Below, piece after piece: positions 33,064-43,000 of a stretch of DNA of 64,000 bases. A program made the translations under genes and the position numbers. This DNA comes from Vandiemenella viatica. Its lineage: Eukaryota; Arthropoda; Insecta; Orthoptera; Morabidae. Each line of letters starts with the position of its first letter. Within the stretch, counting starts at the first letter, position 1. The stretch is taken from the NCBI GenBank assembly GCA_031002005.1, contig CM061919.1:18919687-18983686 (forward strand). Reading direction: 5' to 3'. A model generated the notes under the pieces. It did no database searches, was not told the origin of the DNA, and saw nothing but the letters and a program-made list of their open reading frames with translations.

Positions 33064-33288
33064 TTTAAAATGGCATTCGGCCTTGTAGCCATTCAGCCAA
33101 CAACTGTGTTTCTGTCATTCTTCGACTGTGTTCATGGTATCTTCTCATATTATTGATTACCACAAGTGACAGGACAACACAGGACGAGCACAACACTTAA
33201 TTAAAACCACCCATGCCCTGGGCCGGACTCGAACCGGCGACCCCTACAACGTGAAGCCAGCTCGCTAGCCCCGCGCTACCCGGGTCGG
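33064..33288 (-). mobile_element. tRNA-derived SINE with long TSD (family 3)
   Basis: A 225-bp SINE, minus strand. The tRNA-like head has a B box GGTTCGAGTCC (complement at 33225-33235) and an A-box-like GGTAGCGCGGGG. A unique body follows, and an A-rich tail. About 21 bp of the host PLE are duplicated on both sides: CTCGCCGATGTAC plus T-run at 33289-33309, and CTCGCAGAAGTAC plus T-run at 33042-33063, with three differences. The insertion splits the PLE between CECGK and the endonuclease. Confidence 0.85.
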
Positions 33289-33309
33289 CTCGCCGATGTA
33301 CTTTTTTTC

Positions 33310-33763
33310 CGCATTCACACGTAATGCAATAAACTTCCGGTGTACAAAGGGCAAGGTCATTCTTTGGAGAGCGCAAAATGTTCCTTAGTTTTGGTGGTGC
33401 TAGGAAAATGGTCTTAATGCCATTTCTTGCTAGAACCCTTCCAACTCTCCATGTAGTGGTGCCAGAGTTCAGCAAGAAGGCACAGTGATCGTGTGAAACA
33501 TTATCGTAGTCATTAGGCCGTTGATTAACTTCCCGGAATACAAATCGTATTTGATGTTCATTGTATCCAATCAGTCTGAAGGTATGACGTAAATGTTCTA
33601 GCTCAGCAGGTAGGCTGTCCTCATCACATATTGCCAGCGCTGTGTGCACTGGAGTAGTGAGCACTGTCTTGTGCTGTGTCGGATGCATTTTTTTTAAAGA
33701 ACTTACTGTCAAACGAAATATAAAAACTGGAACCTCTATTCCGATGCTTGTTGCTGTTTGCAC
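33310..33763 (-). pseudogene. PLE RT-endonuclease linker region
   Basis: The minus-strand frame (start about 33763) reads MHPTQHKTVLTTPVHTALAI, LPAELEHLRHTFRLIGYNE, then NGIKTIFLAPPKLRNILRS, DLALCTPEVY and CITCECGKK. It is the PLE region between the RT thumb and the GIY-YIG domain: 'HHPxQK', 'GY', 'KTIFxPPxKIxxxLrs.KD.lgL.tPGVY.I.C.CGk'. The RT core before it is absent. The first about 25 residues look frameshifted. The element continues after the SINE. Confidence 0.75.
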
Positions 33764-36165
33764 CGCTTACAAAATGAATTTATCTTACGTAACCTTCCGG
33801 ACATGAAGGCTCGGATATTTTAGTTCGTATTGCAATTGCACGACAGTGACTTCAATCTAAATTCCTACGCCCCGACCGCAGTACTGCAAGTTTGCAACCT
33901 TATCTTTATGTACTGCAAAGTTATTACTTTTCAGTATAGGTGTTCTGAAATGTTATTTTGCTGTACACCCGTGCTTCAAAGGATTGAATTGCGCATGTGT
34001 GAACATTGTATTTGCTTTTCACGAGCATTTCAGGACTTTCGGTGCTAAAATAGGAGTGGTGCGGGCTCCTTTGCGGTGCGGAGCCCTTAGGCTGCAGCCT
34101 AGGTAGCCTAAGCTGACATGCGGTCCTGTCCGGTATGTCTCTGAAAGTTTATTGTTAAGATGCATTTCGTATCGCAATCACACTTTTAACTTAAAATACA
34201 CTTCAGTGAGCATTAAAATTATAGATGCACTAAAGTTACTGGCGGAGAAAATCCCGCGAGACATCTGCAAGCTCAAGTCTAACGCACGCGCAAATAACCA
34301 GATACTATTGAGGATTCTGTACATGTTTTAACTGTTCAAAATACTACGTATCTTGACTGGTAAACACCTTCCCTCCCCTTTTCTCCAGCATAGCGTAGCT
34401 TCCTAGCCAACTCCTTTCCTACCCCCCCCCTTCCTCCCCGACCGGGCAATGGAATTTTTGGAAGCTCCCTTACGCCGCCGCGGTAATACTGGTCGTATAC
34501 GCGTATGAGATGGTTGTCGAGCTTTTCTGTCGGAGTTAAACAAACTACGAGTATAAAACGTGTTTCTATAATCATGTTGGAAGGACACATAAGGACTCTG
34601 GAATCAAAATTGTTCGATTTATCCCTGTAGCTGCACAAGTGGAATGTTAATCTCTTAATTTGCGAAAGAAAACTATGTGGCATCAGACCTCAAAAGACCA
34701 CCATAACTGTGATATGACATCCTAAGTAAAAGTTTGTTCATTTTCTGTCTAATGTAGTATATTACTACTTCACTATTTTTAATAATGTAATAAATTTAGT
34801 TAAGATTAAATAATTCTAACAAATAGATTATTGTATTTTGTTAATAATGATCAGTACCTGTCATTTACTGTGCCATGATTTATTATTTTATGTTCAATAG
34901 ACTATCTATTCAATAAATATTAATTGTTATGTAACAAATTAGTAAAAACAACGTAGCTTGATTGCTTCTGTCTGTAGTCTTGAAGTGCAATAATGACTCT
35001 AACGTTTAGACCACTGCTGTTTTGTAACAAAGTTGCGACTGTATAAAATCAAGGCAAAACTTCGAGGTTGACTTGTTGATTTGTTCACAGTATCAGCTTT
35101 CCTATCTACTATATGCTCTTAACATCAATAAACATCGGTTTACCCAACGTCCGATAGTCTCGTTGTAAGTTGTTCGTTACACAATATTGAATAAGAAAGG
35201 CAATCTGATAATTTGGTTGCTTTGGTTACCTGTTCTGTAACTTCTTTGTAAAAGAATCTGTTAATAACATCCCTAAGAAACACATTTGCAGGACTTGTTA
35301 GATGGGTTTGTCACCTACGACTTGCTTACATCTCAATGGACTTGTTATTGACTTTGTTTTTATTATTTTACTATCCAACGACAAATTTACTAATCCACTT
35401 TAGGTAACAAGTTCGATGAAGTTCGTCTGTGGATTGAGGCGAGGCAGATTAATAGACACGATTCATTCGTACTCAAAAAATTGTTTAAAAAAGGCTGTAA
35501 TGGAAAGCGAAGGTTTGAGGCTGTTTTTCTGGTGGGCTAAAGGTGGCAGAACTGTTTGTGAGCCAGCCGAGCGTGTGTTGGCGGCCGCCGTGGTGCATAT
35601 TTATGAGATTCACACGACGTGTTAGTCGCTAGACTCCATCTCCGGCCCGCTACTCTTAACTGCATATTGCCCGGCGCGGCGAGCCCTGTCCGAAACCTCT
35701 CCGTAACCTCGACACGCAACTGACAACCGGCGAAAGCAGACGTCAGACTACCTCATAAACAACGACCGTGGATTGGCGTTCGTAAGAAGACTGCTTCGAA
35801 CCCGGTGGAACGAATTTTTAATTTAGGTAATGAGTTTCATGTCAAGAATCCGTTGGAGGCATGCTGTTATCAAACCATGCATCAATCTGCAAACCACCTT
35901 GGAGGTAAATTTCTCTCACACAGCATGAGAAATATCCTGCTAGTAGTTCGTACAGTATTTGACGTTTCACTACTCATTAGTCGGTTAGTTAATGTACGTT
36001 AATAAAATAGAATTAGTATCATTGTTATCCGAGGTTCCATGGGCGAGGTGGTATGTTTAAAAACTAGGTAATATTTAAGTTGGTAGAATGTGAGATTTGG
36101 TGTTGCCTATAATGTTGTTGATCGCTCGCATTGTTTTTTCGTGCTGAACAGCAATGTCTGACTTA
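33764..36165. other. Unassigned region with a hairpin and GC-rich patch
   Basis: No coding region recognised. A double hairpin lies at 34063-34112 (separate entry). At 34370-34470 purine/pyrimidine-skewed C-rich sequence creates an open but low-complexity minus-strand frame. A GC-rich patch with CpG steps is at about 35510-35740, with no protein or promoter motif that I can name. Confidence 0.45.
34063..34112. repeat. Double hairpin with perfect palindrome
   Basis: GGGCTCC (34063-34069) pairs with GGAGCCC (34080-34086). Immediately after, CTTAGGCT (34086-34093) pairs with AGCCTAAG (34105-34112), and TAGGCTGCAGCCTA (34088-34101) is itself a perfect 14-bp palindrome. It may be a transposon terminus; I do not recognise the element. 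Confidence 0.7.
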
Positions 36166-36192
36166 GTGTTGCAAATTGAAAAAAAAAAAAAT

Positions 36193-36193
<1 letters not shown>

Positions 36194-36223
<30 letters not shown>
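36194..36223. repeat. Poly-T tract (30 bp)
   Basis: Thirty consecutive T next to a 13-bp A run, just inside the left end of the probable hAT element. Such tracts are unstable in length. Confidence 0.9.
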
Positions 36224-36416
36224 CAGATTTGTGAAAAAATACATGAAAAAAACCTAGCTCCCCTGTTTTTTTTTTCTAAAATTATTTTTTTTTCAGAAAA
36301 CTGTATATTTGATAAAATATAGTTTTATTTATGGAACTTACATTTTACATGTGTGTTTTAAATCTTACTAAATCATATAATGATTCATAAATGTATCTAT
36401 ATAGATAACATAATTT

Positions 36417-36760
36417 TATTCATCCTCTATGTCGGTACCACATTCACTAGCATCAGCACTACCAACACTAGTTCGGTCGGTGTCGGAATTTTCTGTTTCT
36501 TCTTGTCTCCTCTAGATCCATAACTTCAGAAGTAGTTACATTTTCTTTTACTGGTTGTTCTTGTATTGTACGCGAAAGATTTTGAGATTGCAATTTTACA
36601 CACTGTGCATAAAGACTGCGCCGATAGTTCTGTTTTATGGTCTTTTAAGTTTGAATTTAAATCTATTAGCATACAAAATAGGAGCTTTATTTCTTTTCAG
36701 TCGTTGGTTTACGCCAACGGTTGCAAGGAAACGGTTCATAATTACTGACAATTAAATGAG
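36417..36760 (-). pseudogene. Putative transposase C-terminal end
   Basis: The minus-strand reading contains a basic segment (KNxAPIxYANRFKFKLKRP, about 36640-36700), a linker TIQEQPVKENVTTSEVMDLE, and after a one-base shift ETENSDTD ... SECGTDIEDE with a stop at about 36417. The acidic Ser/Asp/Glu-rich end and the location inside hAT-like termini suggest a transposase tail. No catalytic motif is visible, so the family is not proven. Confidence 0.35.
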
Positions 36761-36816
36761 TCAGTATAACTATACGCTGAGAGTTTAACAAATATACGAA
36801 TATAAGGAAAGCACAA

Positions 36817-39578
36817 TCTATATATCTATAAATGAGAAAATGAGAAAGTTAGGATGTGTGTTTGGATGCACTTCTGGAATCAACATATTTAAATGAAATT
36901 TGGCATGAAGTCAGTTAATTGTGTGCATGGTGACATAGGATAGATTTTACCCCGCAAAAACGCATATTTCTTTTAGAAATTGCCATTAATATCAATTCGC
37001 AAACAACAAAGAGTTTCTTACTACATAGATAGCCATTCCACGTTTACTCTTTGTTTTTTACGTAAATCGCAAACACTACTTTTCGGAAATAAAAGCAAAA
37101 ACCTTCTTACATACGCAAGTTTGTGTTTAGTTTAACAACCATAAAACCGACGCACTTGACTAATAATAGTTTGGAAGCAGGAAATGTAAATCTGTACTTA
37201 ACCTTAAATTTTAAAAAAAGGTAGGTACTGTTGTTAAGTTCGCAAAGAGATGTTTTCATTTGCTTACATAAAATAGAATGAAATCTCAAATATTACACCA
37301 TAATTTCGGTCGTGATATATGCGTCATAATAAATATGAAAAATGAAAGCTTGAAAATAAAACAACGTAAAATGCTATGAGTATACCAGCACGAAAGTCGG
37401 TTCACTAAAAGTGTAAAATGGTCGTGCCCCCCATGTCGTATTTATAAAAATGTAAAGGATTCCATTCTATCTCGGTTTAATTTATTTACTGTTTCTTTTT
37501 TGTTACTATACAGTCTGTATTACAAATTATTTTTGTCGTAATTTAAAACTTAACTAACCCTTTTTATTTTTTGTTCAGAATTTTTGTATAAATAGTAGAG
37601 ACTATGATTCGCGAAACAGCGCTTTTTACTTACTGTTCAATATTCTGCAAGTATCTATAGAATGCTACATTTAAAACGAATGTATTCAATGGACTAATGT
37701 AGAAACTTATTGTTTCATGAAGCAACACTGGTAGTCGTTTACAGCACAATACACCTCATTAGCACGGAGCATATGAAAGCTGCTTACTGATTACTAATAA
37801 TAACTAAATTCCTTCTGCCTTATGCTATAACAAAAATCATTCTGGTCCAGGCATCATTTGAACCAAACCACTATATCTGTTTATATTGCCGCTACAAAGT
37901 AAAATTATACGAACATACCTACAATAATACACCTTACTAAATCATGAGCAGTAGCAGTCACTTTATCGATATGTTAACTTGACCAACAATATTAAAGAAA
38001 GTTGTCTTAAAGCTGTAGAGAATTATGGACTTTCCGTTGTACACTGTAACTTACAAACATTTTAGTATAAATTTTTTAATTACGTTACTCCAATTACTGT
38101 CATGATACTGATGAATAGTTCATGCGGATTAATATAGTTTCAGATAAAATCAGTATTAAATTTACTGCATTTTTCCGAGAGCCACATTGCCAACGTCATT
38201 ATTCGGGTTCATTTAGTATCGCGATCTGAAATAATGAGTCAAGTTACGTCACTAACATGCAATGGGCCCTATAGTGAATGATTATGCGCAACTGACAGAA
38301 GCTTTGATTTTCTAGCAGGACACGTGGCATTGAGCGAAGTAAATTTTTGAAATTTATAATTGTTTTATTCAGATAGTGGAGTGGCAGACAGGCGTAGTGG
38401 TAATTTTCCGGTAGACATTCAATTCTGTTGCGCGGATTGAGAAACCAGTTATGAAGAAAGAATCAATTACTACTTTAACATTGAAATTTATATTTTAGCA
38501 CAGACTTAATGGATCGAAACGAATGAAATATAGTAAACTGGTCTACAGGCATTTCATCTGTTTCCACAGATAGAGAAACCATTACCACAATACCACAATA
38601 CCACTGAACATTATGGATAAAAGAATCAATTACTACTATACTTACTACTGTAATATGTAAATTTCTGTTGATGGAACCAATATATCCTCAAAACAAAATC
38701 AATATTCAAAGAGCAAATTAAGTTCTCTTTTTTTAAAGATTTTTTTGTTTCAGATATTCTAATCAAATAAAAATATTCATTTTTAGTATCGCAATTTTTT
38801 AACGGAAATAAACGTCCTTGGGCCACTTAGTATTTATTTGCTGTTTGGATGTTAGTATTTTGTTGTTGATATTTAGTCGATTCCATCAATGTATTGCTAA
38901 TGTTTTGACGTTTTGAGCTTCTATTAATTAAAACTGTATTCATTTTTATTCGCGAGATGAAATTAGTAATTTCAAGAGATGCTGGGTAAACGAAATTAAA
39001 ATCTTTCAAAGAAATGTAAAATAACTAGGGCTATGAAAATAACCAAAACCTAGGAGACAAATCCTCAATATTGTATATAGATATATTAAACTCAGAATAC
39101 TCCTAACAAACAAAATATTTTTTCTGTTTTAAAAATTCAATGAAGTAGTTGTGGAACATAAACAAATTTTTTTTCTTTTATTGCAACATGTATTACTACT
39201 ATTACTAATAAAAATAGCTTTGAAATAAAATTTATGGTCGTATTGGCGTGGTGACAAGGCTTCTTAACGTCTCTGCAATCAGCCCCTTTCGTAGCCTCTT
39301 AACGTAACCCAGTAATCCTACCGGACATAGAGAACACACAGTTCGACAAGGAATCAGAACCAGGTGAGCATTCTGGCGTAATTCTCATCACACAACAACC
39401 TGTGCCAGAGGTGAAGTTCGAGCTAAGGACCTTTGAAAATCCTCGCCAAGACTAGGATTCAAGCTGGGGACTTTTCCATCTCCAGTTGGACGCCCTAACC
39501 ACTGAGCAACCAGACCTTTCAGAAAAATCTTATATTACAACACTCTTCAACGCGGACGAAGTCGCGGGTAACTGCTAG
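36817..39578 (+). mobile_element. Helitron-like element (2.76 kb)
   Basis: It starts TCTATATATCTATAAATGAG at 36817, preceded by A, and ends CTAG at 39575-39578, followed by T. This is the A|TC ... CTAG|T arrangement of Helitrons. A hairpin (GC-G-GAC, loop GAA, GTCGC; 39552-39565) lies 9 bases before CTAG. The 5' part has AATGAAATTTGG and GACATAGGATAG as in the copy at 22060-22806. No Rep or helicase coding remains. A SINE of family 2 is inserted near the 3' end (39236-39520). Two short minus-strand frames at 38626-39009 are unassigned. Confidence 0.6.
39236..39520 (-). mobile_element. tRNA-derived SINE (family 2)
   Basis: Minus strand. The head has A-box TTGCTCAGTGG and a decayed B box (AGCTTGAATCC). 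The body shares, with the copy at 48072-48371, blocks such as GTAGCC..CTTAACGTAACCC, GTGCCAGAGGTGAAG and CCATCTCCAGTTGGACG. It lies inside the Helitron-like element, close to its 3' end. Confidence 0.8.
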
Positions 39579-40026
39579 TAAGTAATAAAGGGAGGCAAAG
39601 AACCATACATAAATTTTAAATTCCTAATTTTTTGAAAAGATCCGTAGGTCTACAGATAAATCCGTAGGGCTGGCAGCACTAGTTTAAATAGCGAGTATCA
39701 ATTCAAACAACGGGGAACGGAGATTCCTTCTCGTGCCACCTAGCCTCTTCGGGAAGTCCCCGTTCATAAAAGAAAATTTCAGTCAATGTTGCCAATATGT
39801 TAGTTTTTTTTTTTTTTTTTTTACTGAACCAGAAAAATATAGTAGATTTAAAAATTAAGATAAGTACTTAGAATAAACTCTAAAACAGTCATATTAAACG
39901 ATAAATGCCTTAAAAATTTGAGATTTAGTAGTTATGAAAAAAACATGTCCCAGAAAAAAAACATGTATTTCTCAAATGTTTTTTTTTTTCAAGTTATAAA
40001 AAAACCGCTTTTTTCCAACACTACTC

Positions 40027-43000
40027 TGACGTGATGTATGAAGTGATTGTTGGTACGAGGGCAAATGCCTCGCTGCAGACGTTAACAATTCGCTCCATTA
40101 TGGCTCAAGATGAATGATATGGAAAGAAAAGAAAAACATATTCAAAAGAAATAATGCAAGATATACGAAAAAGACGGGAAAAATAAATTTATTTCTCAAA
40201 AGTGTTTGGCTAAAAGGAGAAAACGAGAAAAGGCCTGGTGAAAGAAGCTGCTAAACAAGAGAAGGAAGTGAACAAAGTATTACCAGCGATAAGTACTGAA
40301 TAAGATTTTACAGACACTAAAGGCTGAAGGAATCAAGTTATTACTGAAAGACAATTTCAGTGATATTTCTTTTCAATTAGAAAAAAAATGTATCTATATC
40401 TATGGATAAAGACAATTTGAGTCATATTTCTTTTCCATTAGAAACATTTATCGGAGTTTGTTTTTCCTTTCTACTTGCTGTATTACGCTGTTTTTTCATC
40501 AGCTTGCACTTTAATAGTTAAAACCTGGGTGACCGATCTTCACTCAATATCTTTCGATTTCTGTTCAATATACAAGATTCTGACTAAAGGCAGGCATTTT
40601 GAGGTGCACAGTTCCTTGTTATAGCCAAAGAGAAGCTTAACTAACATCAGTAGGTTTACTGGTACCTGAAACTTCTATGAAATAACGTTACAGCCGTTTC
40701 CGAGAGACGAAATAAAAGAATTGCTCCTTTATATTTATAAAATCGTATTACAAACTTGAAAAGAAAAACGTTATTTACATGTGAAATTTAATACAAATCG
40801 ATATAGCCATTTCCGGGATCGTTTGGTTTACCACTTCATAAATTGCTTTTAAAGAAAAATTCTATTATTATGTTAAATACAAATCTTAATGCTAGTCAGG
40901 AATTAATTAATGGTGCGAGATTTGTGGTAATTCAGGGGATTCTACGATAGCTGTTTAATGATGGATTCTTATGTAACTCGACGAGAGAAATTGAAATTAA
41001 AGAATAACTTTTTTTGATATCTCGCTTAGTTCTCCAGTTATTTTATCTCAAAATTTAGGAGTCTAGTGTGAGATCAGACCTGGACCAGAAAAAATTCATC
41101 AAAACCTCTATATATACACGGTGGAAATGCACTATTGAAATTTTATTTTCTTCCTAGTGATTGTTGTTAGGCCGGGACCAGAAGAAACATCACTAAAAGC
41201 ACAAGGATATATACCTATAACTGATTTTTGACATCCTATATGTCGAAAACCAAGCGAGGTATGAAAAACATTTATTCTTAATTTTCGATTTGTTTCGACG
41301 CGTTCTATAAGAATTCATCATCAGATTGTGGTGCCACGGTAATGATAGAACTACCGTAATTCACTTAAACGAGAAAATCAGTGCTACATTAATTCACTCT
41401 GATAAAACTATGCTCATACCTCGCAGTAATCTCTCATCTTCTCAACCATGCCTTTCCAAATGATAAGAAAACAATTCACAAAAGAAGTAACCTTCGTTAT
41501 GAACATTAATAAAGTTCAGACGCTTGAAAAGGCAGGATTGTATGTATCAGAACCTGTTGTTTTTTTCGCATTTACACCCGTACGCGGAATTTTCAGGAGT
41601 TTATAGATTCATTAATATTTTCTTTTGTGTTAAAAACACATACGGTCAATTAGTCAACAATTATCACATTATAATTGCTAATATTGTTTTCAAAGAAGGT
41701 TTGTAAAGTAAAGAAAATTGAAAAAGGGACATCTGGCACTTGCTGGATGAATCTGCTAATCTAGCATCGCTGAGCGAGAAGGCTAGATTTGATTAATTGA
41801 AATTTTCAAAGCGTAGAAGACGCCACGAACAAACGACATCAGAAACAGAATGAAGGTGAGGAGAGGAAGAACTTAAAAGGAAAGAACTAATTAAATGTGA
41901 CCACAAGCACTGCCCACGACTAAGGCGGTGCCTGCGCCAGGAAGACGGCAAAGACTCAATTCATCGCAGTGCCTCTGGAAGCCAGAGGCACCTTCTCCAG
42001 GGCTCAGGGGACGGCCTGCTCTGATTCCATGACGGAACTCCTTTTGTGGGAGTGGGTGGTTCCAAGGACAAACCGGAGAAGAACGAGATTACTACCTGTA
42101 ACGTGAAGCTAGCCGACGGAACCTTGTTGTCAGCATGTCAGCAGTGGTTCAGGAAGTACATTCGCGAAGAGACAGTTTATTGATCAGAAGTATGAAAATA
42201 CTTGCTGATTTTGGTGCGAATTAGTGTTATGGTAGATTAATTAGTAGATTAATTGGTTGATTAATTATTAGAATAATTAGTAGAATACTTTAGATGCATT
42301 AAATCCTTAAGATTTGATTTGATTAAAAATTAGATTTAAAAAAAAAAAAAATTGTAGAAACTCAGGGCCTACTTTAGGTAACACGGCAGTAGGCTATGTA
42401 AAATCAGGAAATAATAATAATAAAAGATATATATAAAAATTCAAGGCTGTAACGTGTTTCTACAATCGATTGTTATTATAATTACAACGAGTAAACAGTA
42501 GATTGAAGTGTCCATTGCCCAACGTCCCTACTGTGTTAAAAAGGTTGCTCAGGTACCGTGCACAGTTCAGCAAGGATACACTTTCGAAGCGTTAAATGTG
42601 CAACTGATGTATGTTTTTCGGTGAAGGAAGCAAAATACGTTCAAATTTCATTCATACATGTCGTCTCAGAAAGAGTATCACGCGGCGAACAAGTTTTCTA
42701 ATTTAAAATCTTATTCACGAAGAACAACTGAATAACTACTCACCAAATTAGTGCAGCAACTGTAGTAAGTTTTAAATGTGACCAGAGAATCATTAAAAAG
42801 GAGTTACATTTTCCTAAAATTCACTACAGTATGAATGAAGAGAGTGTTGATCCGAAATCGGAGGACTGTTAAAGCTGAAACTTCTTTGCTTTGTACCAGA
42901 AGTAATCGTATTTGATGACCATTCTTATCTATGATTAACATTACGTAATTCTCTTTAATCCTGAAATGATGAGGTGTATAATGGAATGGAGTGCAAAACG

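Larger units (their letters stand above)
30620..33763 (-). mobile_element. PLE carrying nested LINE and SINE
   Basis: Read on the minus strand, a PLE begins (5' truncated) at 33763 with the RT-endonuclease linker and is interrupted by a SINE at 33064-33288. It resumes with the GIY-YIG endonuclease to about 32765, and an I-like LINE at about 30770-32762 interrupts it again. The 3' untranslated part is at 30620-30765, with CTGAAGA (30699-30705), a 5-bp stem and GAAA (30672-30675). The coding pieces on either side of each insertion are continuous in homology, which supports the nesting. Confidence 0.75.
36166..40026 (-). mobile_element. Probable hAT element with nested Helitron
   Basis: Ends TAGTGTTGCAAA (about 36166) and the complement of TAGTGTTGGAAA (to about 40026) form inverted repeats. 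The adjacent inner sequence also matches inverted (ATTTGTG..AAATACATG against ATTTGAGAAATACATG). Flanks GTCTGACT and CTCTGACG agree at six of eight bases, a plausible decayed 8-bp duplication. A putative transposase C-terminus lies at 36417-36760. Most of the interior is a Helitron-like insertion (36817-39578). A second hAT-like end (complement of TAGTGCTGCCAGC) near 39676-39689 complicates the picture. Confidence 0.45.

Noticed and set aside
33225..33288. A tRNA gene on the minus strand
   Set aside because: It sits inside a 225-bp insert with an A-rich tail and duplicated target, typical of a SINE.
34336..34683. A Gly/Arg-rich protein on the minus strand
   Set aside because: The Gly/Arg part comes from a low-complexity C-rich tract; no family resemblance.
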